Below, piece by piece: positions 32,320-43,523 of a DNA stretch of 64,000 nt. The DNA lies in contig OY759275.1 in assembly GCA_963662155.1 (NCBI GenBank), forward strand, positions 4,166,706 through 4,230,705, read 5' to 3'. Made by a program: the position numbers and the translations under genes. Under the pieces are notes generated by a model that saw only the letters and a program-made list of their open reading frames with translations, did not search any database and was not told the origin of the DNA. The stretch is from Lamellibrachia columna (Eukaryota > Annelida > Polychaeta > Sabellida > Siboglinidae). Each line of letters starts with the position of its first letter. The first letter of the stretch is position 1.

Positions 32320-32730
32320 ATGAATTACAACGATTATTACACCCGACAGGTGGGAGGCGCTCTACCCTACTTTGTCGGTGCCAGAGTGCAACGAGGACAC
32401 GGGTTGGGTAGTCTGTTCGGAGGTCTGATTCGGAGCGCCATGCCACTCATCAAGCGCGGAGCCGTGGCTTTGGGGAAGGGGGCGTTGAAGACAGGCTTGC
32501 GCATAGCCGACGACGTCATGTCCGGTCAGAACATAAAAATGGCGGCCAAACGACGCGCCACCGACGCCGGTAAAGATTTGATACGCGGTCTGTTGACGAC
32601 TCCTGGCGTGCGACCTCAGAAACGTATAAAACGCGCGACAGCACCGCGACGGGTCAGTGCAGTGAAAAGACGTCGTAAAGCGCAGACGATTCGTGAACGT
32701 GACGTGTTCGACGATGGCTTTCGTGCATAG
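32320..32730 (+). CDS. Small core / pVI-pX-like protein (copy B)
   Basis: 136 residues. Glycine-rich amphipathic N-terminal half (YYTRQVGGALPYFVGARVQR, GHGLGSLFGGLIRSAMPLIK), lysine/arginine-rich C-terminal half (KRIKRATAPRRVSAVKRRRK). Similar proteins in adenovirus-related systems are cleaved by the viral protease and help core packing or membrane lysis. The assignment rests on composition and gene order. It overlaps the major capsid start by 17 bp. Confidence 0.65.
   Translation: MNYNDYYTRQVGGALPYFVGARVQRGHGLGSLFGGLIRSAMPLIKRGAVALGKGALKTGLRIADDVMSGQNIKMAAKRRATDAGKDLIRGLLTTPGVRPQKRIKRATAPRRVSAVKRRRKAQTIRERDVFDDGFRA
32625..32631 (+). promoter_or_regulatory. Possible TATA box of the major capsid gene
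   Basis: TATAAAA within the core-like gene, 89 bp before the capsid ATG. The spacing differs from the 41-42 bp rule, so confidence is low. An equivalent TATAAAA is present at 13,624 in copy A. Confidence 0.3.
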
Positions 32731-33976
32731 ACAATCTTGCGAGGGGGTCAAGAGCGAACTCGATCTCTTCGGCGTGCCGCCGACTCAGACCAGCATCGAA
32801 GACGCACAATGGGTGGAACACCAACCGATGGCCTCCCTCGAGTCGGGTGGTCCCATAGAATTCTTACTACCTGGATCGGGAGACACTTACCTGGATCTCG
32901 CCAGCAGCTACCTGCACGTGCAAGCGAAGGTAACCAAAGGCAACGGGACGCCTCTCGACCCCGACAACGCTGTGGCTCCGGTGAATAATTGGTTGCATTC
33001 GTTATTCAGTCAAGTCGATGTCTACCTAAACGGCACGCTCGTGACTCCTTCGACAAACACGTACCCGTATCGCGCCTACATCGAAACGCTGTTGAGTTAC
33101 GGCAGCGAGGCCAAAGAGACTCAGCTGACGAGTCAGCTGTGGTACAAAGACACCGCCGGTCGCATGGACGCCGTCAACATTGTCGACGAGGACGTAATGA
33201 ACCGAGGGTTGGTGTCTCGGCGAGCGCACGTCACGCAGAGTCGTGTCGTTGACATGATGGGACGACTACACGTGGACCTGTTCCTACAAGATCGTTACCT
33301 GCTCAACGGCGTCGACGTCAAGATACGACTGGTGCGAAGCAAGGACACGTTCGCGCTCATGGCCGGTGGTGGCAACCTCGATTATAAAGTACACATCGTC
33401 AACGCCACCATGTTCGCGAGGAAAGCCACACTGAATCCGACCGTTCAGATGGCGCACATCAAGGCACTGGACAAGGGCACGGCCAAGTACCCGCTGCGTT
33501 CCGTCGACTGCAAAGTATACTCCATTCCCACAGGGGCCATGTCGCACACGCACGAAAACCTGTTCCTCGGTACCCTACCGAAACGTCTGGTGTTATGCTG
33601 CATCGACAACGACGCGTACAACGGTTCGTACGCGAAGAACCCGTTTCACGCCAAGCACAACAACGTCAACTTCCTCGCCGTTTACGTGGATGGTCGACAG
33701 GTACCCTCCAAACCTCTCCAGCCGAATTTCGATGAGAATCGATTCATCAGAAGTTACCTCAACCTGTTCACCTCGACTGGCAAGGTATCACAGGACGAAG
33801 GGAACGGTCTGACTCGTGACGACTTCCGTGATGGGTACACCTTCTTTGGTTTCGATCTGACCCCGGACGCGTGTGATGGATCGTGCTTCCATCTGGTACA
33901 AAAGGGCAACCTGCGCATCGAGATGCATTTCGCTGCAGCGCTCCAACAGACCATCAACGTCGTCGTGTACGCATAA
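32714..33976 (+). CDS. Major capsid protein, double jelly roll (copy B)
   Basis: 420 residues from MAFVHRQSCEGVKSELDLFG. Typical blocks: QTSIEDAQWVEHQPMASLES, then PIEFLLPGSGDTYLDL, NNWLHSLFSQVDVYLNGTLV, then YPYRAYIETLLSYG, a central domain with LHVDLFLQDRYLLNGVDVKI, and a second half ending NLRIEMHFAAALQQTINVVV. This is the hexon-like double jelly-roll family of Polintons and related viruses, which forms trimeric capsomers. Its presence intact with penton, ATPase and protease suggests the element could encode virions. Absent from copies A and C as seen. Confidence 0.9.
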   Translation: MAFVHRQSCEGVKSELDLFGVPPTQTSIEDAQWVEHQPMASLESGGPIEFLLPGSGDTYLDLASSYLHVQAKVTKGNGTPLDPDNAVAPVNNWLHSLFSQVDVYLNGTLVTPSTNTYPYRAYIETLLSYGSEAKETQLTSQLWYKDTAGRMDAVNIVDEDVMNRGLVSRRAHVTQSRVVDMMGRLHVDLFLQDRYLLNGVDVKIRLVRSKDTFALMAGGGNLDYKVHIVNATMFARKATLNPTVQMAHIKALDKGTAKYPLRSVDCKVYSIPTGAMSHTHENLFLGTLPKRLVLCCIDNDAYNGSYAKNPFHAKHNNVNFLAVYVDGRQVPSKPLQPNFDENRFIRSYLNLFTSTGKVSQDEGNGLTRDDFRDGYTFFGFDLTPDACDGSCFHLVQKGNLRIEMHFAAALQQTINVVVYA

Positions 33977-34029
33977 TTCGAATCGGTGCTGGAAATCGAC
34001 AAGAGCAGGAACGTCATCTACGATTTCTG

Positions 34030-34479
34030 ATGGAGACAAGCCAGATTGCGCGTCTCCTGGCGAGAGACGCACGAACTCGTTCGATCGTTCGCGACGTCGT
34101 ACCCAAAGACGGACTGCCTACGATGATCGATGCTTTCCCGTTCGCTTTCGTATGCAACACTCACGACGGCGATAAACCCGGTCAACATTGGATCGCTCTC
34201 TACGTGGATGCCGACAGATGCGGTGAATACTTCTGCTCGTACGGACTACCGCCGCTACATGGCACATTTCGCGTGTTCCTGAACGAACATTGTTCCGAGT
34301 GGAGTCACAATGCCAAGAGACTTCAGAGTCCTCTATCTAACGTGTGCGGACAATACTGCATTGCTTATTTGGTGCTTCGTTGTAACGGCATACCGATGAA
34401 GGCTTTCGTCAATACATTTGGTAGTGATTTAGTAGCAAACGATTGTCGCGTGTTTGATTGGGTTAAGACCCTGAGATAG
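34030..34479 (+). CDS. Adenain-like cysteine protease (copy B)
   Basis: 149 residues from METSQIARLLARD. His 53 is in QHWIALYVD, and the nucleophile Cys 110 in SNVCGQYCIAYL. The expected acidic residue, usually in a YFDSYG-like motif, reads EYFCSYGLPP here, with Cys 69 where Asp is usual. The family is the adenovirus-type maturation protease that cleaves capsid and core precursors. Length is somewhat short but covers the core fold. The lost acidic residue may weaken activity. The gene ends about 60 bp before the right terminal repeat. Confidence 0.8.
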   Translation: METSQIARLLARDARTRSIVRDVVPKDGLPTMIDAFPFAFVCNTHDGDKPGQHWIALYVDADRCGEYFCSYGLPPLHGTFRVFLNEHCSEWSHNAKRLQSPLSNVCGQYCIAYLVLRCNGIPMKAFVNTFGSDLVANDCRVFDWVKTLR

Positions 34480-34537
34480 GGTAAACTTTAATACAGCATA
34501 GCTTGTTTATTGCTTCGATGTATTGGTAATACTTACC

Positions 34538-34977
34538 AGCTGCTAGTATCTGTATTGTTATGCAATTAAAAGATGATTGTGTGTGTGCACACGACCGACT
34601 GCGTTTGTTCCGTTTTTAAGATGCCCGCGTTTCGGCGGCAAACAGATGGACACACAAGCCATTCATCCTCCTATACGCATAACTTTTATGAAACTATAAC
34701 CGACGAATCACAGCTCTTTACACCATTCACCGCTAACGTACTGAACCCTGATTGATTAGCTCTCTTATTCTTTGATACCGTACTCAATAACCGCCACGTC
34801 AGCGATATGTGGAGTTTTCCCTAGGTTTTCATTGAATTTAAAATTAAAATTAAAATTAAAATTAAAATTAAAATTAAAATTAAAATTAAACGCTACGTCA
34901 GCGATATGTGGGTTTTTCCCAATGTCTATTTTTAGTAACCTCCTCTCTTGCTCATCGTAAACCACCTACCTACTACT
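34538..34977 (-). repeat. Right terminal inverted repeat of Polinton B
   Basis: Reverse complement of the left repeat with its own (AAATTA)n array at about 34837-34890 and the CGCTGACGT words. It differs from the left by point changes and short indels, e.g. a segment with ACCTAGGGAAAACTCC only here. Confidence 0.93.
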
Positions 34978-34983
34978 AGCGCT
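34978..34983. repeat. Target-site duplication, right (AGCGCT)
   Basis: Follows the terminus CCTACTACT and is identical to 18283-18288. Confidence 0.95.
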
Positions 34984-37279
34984 TATTGTAACTCCTAAGT
35001 CCTTTTCTTTTACAGTAGTACCCAGAACAGTATCTCCCATTTTATAGTTTACATTCAAGTTCCCATGTTCTGTATGTAGGCATTTACATTTCCCAAAATT
35101 GAACAGCATCTGCCATTTCTCAGACCATTTCACTAATCTGTCTAGATCGTTTTGTAAATGTTGTTTATCACCATCAGTATTAACCTTTCTAAATAGTTTT
35201 GTGTCATCCGCAAATTTCAGTACGTTACTTGTTATACTGTCGTCCAAGTCATTGATATAAATTAAGAATAATATAGGTCCTAATACTGATCCTTGAGGTA
35301 CCCCACTCAAAACCGATTTCCAATTTGAAACTTCTCCATCTACTACAACTCGTTGTCTTCTGTCAGTCAGCCATTGTTCTATCCAGTCAGTTATGCTATC
35401 CCCGATACCATGGGCTTTTAATTTAAGTAGTAATCTTTGATGTGGCACTTTGTCAAAAGCTTTCTGAAAATCTAAGTAGATAATATCTACTGGCGATCCC
35501 ACGTCTATCCACTTAGTGATTTCTTCCAAAAAAACATAACATATTTGTTAAGCATGACCTCGCTTTAAGGAATCCATGTTGAGATGAATTTAATAATTTA
35601 TGCTTAACGAGGAAGTCCACCATATGGTCTTTAATTAACCTTTCTAATAATTTACAAATCACTGACGTTAAACTCACTGGTCTGTAATTATCTGACTTAT
35701 TTCTCGAACCCTTTTTAAATAATGGTATGATGTTTGCTTCTTTCCATTCAAACGGAACAACTCCCTCTTTTAATGACAAGTTGAATACTCTTGCAAGTGG
35801 TATACTAATTTGTTCTACTGTTTCCATTAGTAATTTTGGAGGAATCCCATCCACTCCCGGTGATTTGTTATCCTTCATTGCCTTTATTTTCTTAGCTACC
35901 AATTCTGGAGTTACAACTAACGGACCTAAATAGTCAGATTTAGCCCCCTGAAATTTAGCATCAGCAACTGGTAATGAACTAATATCTTCTTTGGTAAACA
36001 CTGAACTGAAGTAACCATTTAGGTCTTCCGCCATTAAAAACCCCAGTGATATTATATTTCCAGCACTGTCTTCTAGAGGTCCAACCTTGTCTTGTACGTT
36101 TTGTTTACTCCTGACATATGCATAAAAACTCTTGCTGTCATTTTTTATGTTACATGCTAGTTTTTGCTCATAGCTTCTTTTAGATTGTCTGATTTCAGTT
36201 GTAGCTGCATTAAGTGCCTCTTTGTATTTTGCATAGTCTTCTTCCTTTCTGGTACGCCTATAAACCCTCCACATAGTTTGTTTTAGCATTATTTTTCTAA
36301 TTGCCTCTTTTGACAAGTGTTTCTTTCTACACCGTTTTCCTTGTTTTTGGAAGGGAACAAATTTATCGATGATACTCTCAATTTTATATTTTAGAATATT
36401 CCAACATTCAATTGCGGTCTTATTCATCAGCATGTTATTCCAATCTAGCTTTGCTAAGTATTTTCTCATATCTTTGTAGTTACCTTTGTGGAAGTTTCTC
36501 TTGTACGTTTTCTTATTTTTACTTTCTGATTTTACATTGATGTCAAAATGTAATTGATTATGGTCACTATTACCCAATGGTTCAAATATTTTTACATTGT
36601 CCACTAATTCTTTTTGTGATGACAACACTATATCTAATACATTTTCTCCCCTGGTTGGTTCTAGTACGTGCTGAGTAAGAAAGCTATCCTGGATTAAACA
36701 TAGAAATTGTTGATCCTCAATCCCTGTGCTCTCTAGATAATTCCATTGTATGTGTCCATGGTTAAAATCTCCCATTATGATACATACCCCTTTACTAACT
36801 TCCTTTATAGCGTTTTTTATTTTTGTGTTGTCCTCTTCGTTTATGTTTGGACTTCGGTAAACTAATCCAATAGTTAATTTTGAATTTCCTGAAACAATTT
36901 TGCACCAAACGGCTTCATCGCAATCTGCTTACCTTTCTAGTTTTATTTCATAAGCCTGAATAGATTCTTTAACATATAAAATAACTCCCCCGCCCCTTCT
37001 TCATATTTGATCTTTCCTAAACATTACGTATCCTGTCTGTCCTAATTCAGCATCTGTTATATGTATGTTGGCCCATGATTCAGTTATACCAATTATGTGA
37101 GGGTCAATATCTTCTACCATAATGTTTAATTCGTTTTTCTTATTTACTATGCTCCTTGCATTTAAACATACGCATCTACAACCTTTTTCAGAGATGTTTT
37201 TCGGATGATTTGATATTGGTTTATCTGTGCTAGTGGCCTCTTGTTCTGCTTGTGACACCTCTAGGTAACCCCCCTGCAC
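34984..37279 (-). pseudogene. CR1 ORF2 (AP endonuclease + reverse transcriptase), broken
   Basis: Endonuclease start (CVCLNARSIVNKKNELNIMV, then IIGITESWAN) is interrupted near 37,000. It resumes with MGDFNHGHIQWNYLE, the SDH motif (GNSDHNQLHF) and a long linker. Reverse-transcriptase blocks follow: GVDGIPPKLL, NYRPVSLTSVICKLLERLI, then after a frameshift near 35,530 VDIIYLDFQKAFDKVPHQRL, GVPQGSVLGPILFLIYINDL and the catalytic FADDTKLF. The frame ends at the Polinton target site and resumes in phase at 18288, ending at 17710. Confidence 0.85.
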
Positions 37280-37281
37280 TT

Positions 37282-38604
37282 CTAGTTTAAAGAATGTTTA
37301 CTTCCAAAAATATTTGTCATTGTACCCAAGTCACTATCTACTGCTGCTGAAAGTTTGTCCGCGAATACTGCCGCCCCCTTTCCACTTAAATGAAGCCCAT
37401 CCTTCATGTACATATCAGCCCTCCCAACAAAACTTCCCCATAAATCCACAAATCCAACTTCCTCTTCCCTACATAGCTTCTGGACTAACATGTTAATTGC
37501 CATCCCCCGATAATTTCGATATTTGTGACCCCTCCTGCCTATTACAGGTAAAATCCCTGACAGTATTACCTGCTCAACCCGCGTCTGTTTTAGTGTTCTG
37601 ACCAACTGCCTATTTTTCCTAACTATTGCAGTTGTACCCTCCCTCTCTACGTTATTTGTCCCTACGTGTACTAAAACAGATCCACCCTTACCCGAGCCTA
37701 CGATGTTTTTTACCCTCTCAGTTATCGCCTCTATTTTGGCTCCAGGCAATCAGACCACCACATCATCTCCCTTGTTTAAGACTCTGTCGGTCTTCCTAAC
37801 TATCGAATCCCCCACAAACACCCTCGCTCTCTTCCTCACCCCCTCTATCACTGCTGCAGAATAACTCTTCCTTTCGATCCCCTCCATCACATTATGTCCT
37901 GACCCCTTCCCTCCTGTCTCCTTCGCTCCTGTCTCCCCCACTTCCCTCTCCTTTGCTCTTGTCTCTCCCACTCCCCTCTCCTTCACTCCGGTTGTTTTCC
38001 CTCCCGTCTCCCCCACTCCCTTCTCCTTCCCTCCTGTCTCCCCTACTCCCCTCTCCTTCACTCCGGTTGTTTTCCCTCCCGTCTCCCCCACTCCCTTCTC
38101 CTTCCCTCCTGTCTCATTCACTCCTGTCTCCGCTACTCCCCTCTCCTTCACTCCGGTTGTCTTCCCTCCTGTCTCCCCTACTCCCCTCTCCTTCACTCCG
38201 GTTGTCTTCCCTCACGTTCCTTTCCTTCCCGTCTCCTTACGTCCTGTCTCCCTACGACCTGTCACCTTCCCTCCTCTCAGCTTCCTCCCAGGCTGAGGTG
38301 AGCTCTCTCTAGCATCTCTTGTGTCTTTCCCCACTTTATCGTCTACTGTTCCCCCACCGGAACTACTGGCACAACCCCCCTGTTCCCTTCCCACCATTGC
38401 CACAACGAGCAGCCTCAGCTCTTCCAACTCCACCTCTAGTTCTTTCATCTTCGTACATCCCCTACACTCAAAACTAAAACTATCTGCCTGGACCTCAGCC
38501 CAGGACTTCTCGCACCCAGACTTGACGAAGTCCACCCAGTTACTGCAACTGCCACACATTAAGTGCCTTGTGGCCTTTAACTGCCGTTTGCACGGCGCCA
38601 TCAT
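37282..38604 (-). pseudogene. CR1 ORF1 (zinc finger, repeats, SGNH esterase), frameshifted
   Basis: N-terminal finger (LMCGSCSNWVDFVKSGCEKS...ECRGC) and a leucine-rich helix (KELEVELEELRLLVVAMVGR). A low-complexity tract of glycine, threonine, lysine and glutamate (GETGGKTTGVKERGV repeats, 37,960-38,200) follows. Then comes the esterase domain: ARVFVGDSIVRKTDRVL, the GxxDS-like block with Ser, then VLVHVGTNNVEREG and GLHLSGKGAAVFAD with the Asp/His pair. A frame break lies near 38,205 and a stop at 37,750-37,752. ORF1 proteins bind element RNA; the esterase role is not settled. Confidence 0.75.
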
Positions 38605-38620
38605 ACAATTTAGTTTTAAT

Positions 38621-38930
38621 TAGTTTGCTACGTTAGCCTTGAATATGGCTGTTTTTGTGATCAAAAGAACACTTTAGGCTAATATACTTGTTAACTGTGT
38701 CTTCTATTAACCTCGCATGAGAAAAAAAAACTGCCACCTAGCGAATACAGAGAACACTGTGTAACAAAACAACGAAGTCAGTGTGTACTAATTTACGCTA
38801 AAATCCTGCTGTTAATTCCTTTTTACCGAAAACGTTTACTACCACTATGTCAGATATTATCTTATGTATGTAATTTAAGTAAATAAATCACTTTATCTTA
38901 TATATATACCTATGGCAGCTAGCAAGAAAC
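38621..38930. other. Non-coding spacer
   Basis: No gene seen. AT-rich sequence between the CR1 5' end and a small minisatellite. Confidence 0.5.
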
Positions 38931-38934
38931 CTGT

Positions 38935-39200
38935 GGTCTGTGGTACACATTTATGTACTTTATGGCACTCTGTCCAACCTGCCTTTCTGTTCATCACCGT
39001 CTCAGCACACATGTCTATATTAAAGAACATTGTCTCCAGCCTGCCTTCCTATTTCCCCCTCCCCATCTCAGTATATATTTGTTTATTTTCTGACACTGTC
39101 TCCACCCTATATGTATTTTATAACACTGTCTCCAGCCTACCTTTCTCTTTCTCACTGACTCAGCATATATTTATATAGATTATGAAACTGTCTCCGGACT
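38935..39200. repeat. 62-bp minisatellite, short diverged array
   Basis: About four to five diverged units with CTGTCTCCA, CCTGCCTT and CTCAGCAYAYAT, the same repeat as 15,270-16,370. Its right edge runs into the Gypsy element (CTGTCTCCGGACTGCC at 39190). Confidence 0.75.
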
Positions 39201-39301
39201 GCCTTGCTGTTCGCCGAACAGGGGTCGGTGGCGGAACCTTAGTGGCCGGTGGCGGAACCTGGGCGGCTGGTGTGGGTGGGTATGCGGTCAACTGGAGCAT
39301 C

Positions 39302-40406
39302 TCACGAATAGCACGAGGAGGCTGCCCGGCACCGGACTCGGGCCTGGCCGGGGTCGCCGGCACGGGTGTAGTCGGCCTGGGTAGAGGCGACACTGGGTCG
39401 GCGGGTTTGGTTGGTGTCTCGGGTAGCATGGGCGACGGTGGTATGGTCGTGGCGAGGGGAATGACCGATGGTGAGTTGATCAACGGCGATATGCGGCGTG
39501 TACTGGTGTAGGTGCTTCCTGTTGCGGAGCGTGACACGCCCCGAGCCGTCCACTCGTATGACGTATTGGTCGTACTGTCGTACCTCAACCACGATTCCGG
39601 TGCGGTCCCACTTGGTTGGATGCGGGCCAACCAGGTTCTGTAGCCTTACGCAATTGCCGATAATGAGTGGAGGTAGGAACCGTGTGTGCTCCGAAAGTCG
39701 CTCATGTGCCCTCATGTGTCGGATACGTAGTGCGTCCTCTCTTGCTTGCAGTTTCTCGCGCCATGTCCAATGGGGTAGGTACTCTCCAGGCGGCACTGGA
39801 ATGAAGTCCCGCATGCAGCGTCCAAACATGATTTCGCCAGGACTGACCTTCGACATCGTATCTGGCGTGTTTCTGTAGGCTAACATGGCCCGTTGGAATG
39901 CGTCGGTGTTCAGGGAACCGCCTGGGCCCGTGCTGCCAACCAGCATCCGCTTGACCGTTTTCACTCCGACTTCTGCCTTGCAGTTGTTGTTGTGTGGGTT
40001 TGCTACGCTGCGGATGCGGTGACTTATAAAAATCAGGTCACCCATCCGATGTGAGCTCCTCGGCGATGCCGAAGGTCACGAATACTCGTCGGAGCGCGGC
40101 AATGGGGCCTTTGGAGCCCTCTGCGTTCCCTTCTACGATAGGCCAATTGGAGTATCTGTGTACGGCGACGAGGTAGTGAAGACCGCCGTGGCTGAAGTAG
40201 TCAGGGCATATCGCCTGGAAGGGGTAAACTGGTCGTGTTTGTGGTGTAGGTGGCGGGTTTGGTTGTATCGGGGCCATGCGGTTGTACGCTGTACAGTGTG
40301 CACATGTCTCTTCAATTGCCGAAGTCATACCTGGCCAGAAGAATGAACCCTCTGCTTGCGACACCATCATCGAAACACCCTGGTGAGCCGAGTGGAGTGC
40401 CTGCAA
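39302..40406 (-). pseudogene. Gypsy integrase, broken
   Basis: Zinc-binding start (LHSAHQGVSMMVSQAEGSFF, CAHCTAYN), then core Asp in FQAICPDYFSHGGLHYLV and the second near EELTSDG. A frame break near 40,045 is followed by the Glu region (NNNCKAEVGVKTVKRMLVG) and a C-terminal part (YRNTPDTMSKVSPGEIMFGR...LVGPHPTKWDRTGIVVEV). The tail is proline-rich. Confidence 0.8.
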
Positions 40407-40487
40407 GACACTTGCTCGGAGAGTGGGTGGTATGACGATTCTGTCATTGTAAAAGATGACGCCGTCATACTCAGTTATCTTCTCCCG

Positions 40488-40931
40488 TTACTGGTAGTAC
40501 GTGCGGGTGGCACTGGGCATGGCTGATGGCGTGTCAGGAAAGCCGTTGTGGATGGCATCCACTAGAGCAGACATGTCGGGGTCGCTCGCCGTGGCTCTGC
40601 GCACATCATCCCATGTGACCGACTTGATGAGTGCCGTGGCCGTGGACGCGCAAGTCTGTGAGCAGCGAGGTGGCGCCGGGTCGTCGCGGGATCGGAGTGC
40701 TGCGAGGGCTGCCGCGGCCACATCATTGGGCAGGTCGGGAGTCTCGGCAACGCACACCGGGTTTCGTGATAGGGCGTCTGCAAAGGTGTTGCGGACGCCG
40801 GGGATGTGGAGCACGCTAAATCGATACCGCAGTGACTTCTCCTTAATGTTCCGCAAGCGTTGGTTTGGGATGTCGTCGAGGGCGCGGTCACCCAGCACAT
40901 TGAGTAATGGCTTGTGGTCTACTGCTACCAA
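40488..40931 (-). pseudogene. Gypsy RNase H C-terminus and linker
   Basis: Continues pol: DHKPLLNVLGDRALDDIPNQ, RYRFSVLHIPGVRNTFADAL then SRNP, the usual end of Gypsy RNase H, followed by a variable linker. Split from the upstream frame by a break near 40,940. Confidence 0.8.
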
Positions 40932-40943
40932 GAGGTCAGAACA

Positions 40944-42113
40944 TCACAGGGTGAAATGTCGAGCCTTGTCAAGGGCGTCTACAACTGTCAGTGCCTCGCC
41001 CTCGATGGGGGCATAACGTGACTCAGCGCCGTTTGTGAAACGGCTGCCCATCAACACTATTTTCCAGCCCGACTTGCAGCAGAACGGTCGGACACCAACG
41101 CAGTCACAGTGTTTCTGGACTAGCCAATACCAGAGCCCTTCCTTAGCCCAGTCCGTGGCAAGACATGTCGGGCGTGTCTGGTTGAAGATCTCGAACCCAT
41201 GTCTGATCTGGTCGATGATCACGATTTTCGACTGCTTGAACAGGTCGTCCAAATGTTCTGTCCAGGCGAACGGCTGATCTGGCTTCAGGAGGTCGCGGAA
41301 TGGATGCATGTGGTAAGCCACGGCGAAGGCATAAGCCACCTGGTTGACGAGGCCGAACCAGCTTCTGATGTCTGTGACATTCCTCGGTATCGGGAAGTCC
41401 TTTATCGCCTGCAATATCTTTGAGAATGGTTTCACTGACGTGGGTGATATCTCAAAGCCTGCAAACTCGACGGTGTCTTTGGCGAATACATACTTGTCTG
41501 GATTCTGCGTGATGCCATTGCGGCCACACGTGTCCAGCCACTGCACTGCCTGCCAAAAGGCCTGCTCGATATTGTCCGCCCACAGTAGTTTATCGTCGAT
41601 GCATTTTGTCTTGTTGGGTATGTGGCCGACGATCTCATCGAACCGCCGTGTGAAGCCATCGCCAGACGCCAGGTATCCTTGGGGTGCATTGCGGTATCGA
41701 TAGTGGCCCCAAGGCGTTATGAACGTCGTGAGGTGCCGGCCGTCGGGGTGGAGTGGGACAGCGTGGTAGCCGTTCCAGGCGTCACACATAGTTTTCTTTG
41801 TTCCATGAGGCACCGATCTCGCTTGGTGAAAGGGTCTCTGGGTGTTGTAGGTCTCCCTGGTGGCACTAGCGTTGAGGGCCTGGAGATCCACAGTCCGTCG
41901 AGGCTTCCCGTTCTTCTTTGCGCCAATAACCATGCGATGACACCAGGTGACAGGGGTGGCAGTTGGTACCTCCTCGATGACGCCCATACTGCAGTCTTGG
42001 TCGAGGCCGGCCTTCACGTCGCTTCGCCAGTGAATTGGGACATTGATCGGTGTGTGGCATGCGACAGGCTTGGCGTCTGGGTCAACCATTAGTCGGAGTG
42101 GCGGGCCCTCCAT
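40944..42113 (-). pseudogene. Gypsy reverse transcriptase and RNase H (partial pol)
   Basis: 389-codon open stretch. Early blocks are PINVPIHWRSDVKAGLDQDC and MGVIEEVPTATPVTWCHRMV; the palm has RRTVDLQALNASATRET and FITPWGHYRYRNAPQGYLAS. The active site reads CIDDKLLW instead of the usual YIDD/YVDD, so activity is doubtful. RNase H begins LATDWAKEGLWYWLVQKHC, then ESRYAPIEGEALTVVDALDK. The next frame starts MVAVDHKPLLNVLGDR at 40931. Confidence 0.85.
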
Positions 42114-42269
42114 CGGTCGGATAGGTTGGTGGTGACCCGTGTTAAATGTGCTAGCCTTGTAGTGCGGTTGTCCTCAATGGCTGGATATGGCAGCCCTTGC
42201 GGAGGCAGCGGTGGAGGTTGAAGGCGGGGCACTCACAGGCCGCGGTCATCGACAACTCTGAGGCGGCAC

Positions 42270-42700
42270 TAGTTGTATATGGGGGCATTTCAATCCTTAA
42301 AAAAAGAGGAGATTTTGGGGCTCATTCTGATTGGTAGAAATTTAAAGTGGAGCATTCTGATTGGTCGAGAGTATTTCACCACCAGGTGGCGCCACGGTAT
42401 AATCCCATATTATCGATCAAATGAGGAGATTTTGGGGCTCTTTCTGATTGGTCGAAAGCAGTTTCACCACCAGGTTGCGCTAGAGATCAATTGTGTCGAC
42501 GGTTCTGATTGGTCGAGAGTCGTCACGTGACCTATGACGTCACATCTCATTTGCATAAATTAATAAAAAATGTCACCCTCTTGTGTTGAAACCGTCGCCA
42601 GGGGCGCTACGGTTCAATTGTGTCGACGGTTCTGATGGGTCGAGATCAGTCATGTTACTTACGACGTCACAGCTCTTCATTTGTATATCACGTGATCTCT
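42270..42700. repeat. Tandem short repeats (TTCTGATTGGTCGA family)
   Basis: Several imperfect units with TTCTGATTGGTCGA, GAGGAGATTTTGGGGCTC, TTTCACCACCAGGTGGCGC and CAATTGTGTCGACGG. No coding. Possibly the body of a MITE or a satellite. Confidence 0.6.
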
Positions 42701-42759
42701 CTGTGGATGCCGCCATCTTGTTTTGCTGCCATGTTGTTTTGCATTGATACGATTACCAG

Positions 42760-43020
42760 ACAGCACTGCGGGGCAAGGTCGAAAGTCAAAGGTTACCGAC
42801 CTTTTGCGTTGATACAATTGTCAGTTGGGGTTAGTAACCCTAAAGGAAAATTCGTGAAAAAACTGGTAAACTGTAGGAATAATTATCAGTTACAGTTAGG
42901 GTTATTAACCCTAATGAAAGGTCAAAGGTCACCGACCTTTTGTACTTATACAATTACCAGTTAGTGTTAGGGTTAGGGTTAATAACCCTAATTTTATCGT
43001 CTGTAGTAAACCCTGATACG
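42760..43020. repeat. GGTCAAAGGTYACCGACCTTTTG repeat with AACCCTAA words
   Basis: Two or three units with TCAAAGGTYACCGACCTTTTG-type blocks separated by GTTAGGGTTA/TAACCCTAA words. Non-coding. Confidence 0.5.
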
Positions 43021-43049
43021 AATCCTGACCTGAGTCTGCAAGAACGCCG

Positions 43050-43523
<474 letters not shown>

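Larger units (their letters stand above)
18289..34977 (+). mobile_element. Nearly intact Polinton/Maverick, copy B (16,689 bp)
   Basis: Begins AGTAGTAGGTAGGTGG and ends with its reverse complement. It is bounded by AGCGCT duplications and carries terminal inverted repeats of about 450 bp. Genes in order: a left arm with an RPA-like protein and unknown frames, then polymerase, ATPase, basic protein, 251-aa protein, two membrane proteins, integrase, membrane protein 3, minor capsid, core-like protein, major capsid and protease, all on the plus strand. Only the integrase has a clear lesion. The element inserted into a CR1 that had already decayed, so the insertion is younger than that CR1. Confidence 0.95.
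34978..38620 (-). mobile_element. CR1-type retrotransposon, 5' part (split by Polinton B)
   Basis: Reads leftward from about 38,620: ORF1 with a Cys-rich finger and an SGNH esterase-like domain, then ORF2 endonuclease and reverse transcriptase, continuing at 18288 on the other side of copy B. It carries internal stops and frameshifts, so it was inactive or decaying before or after the Polinton landed. The gene order and esterase-type ORF1 are typical of CR1 elements. Confidence 0.9.
39166..42250 (-). mobile_element. Decayed Ty3/Gypsy-type retrotransposon
   Basis: Minus-strand pol in the order reverse transcriptase, RNase H, integrase. No long terminal repeats or gag could be recognised, so both ends are probably lost. 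Frameshifts and stops separate the domains. GC content is higher than in the flanks. Confidence 0.85.

Noticed and set aside
37953..38312. Ser-Pro-Leu-rich plus-strand frame
   Set aside because: Antisense of the low-complexity tract in CR1 ORF1.
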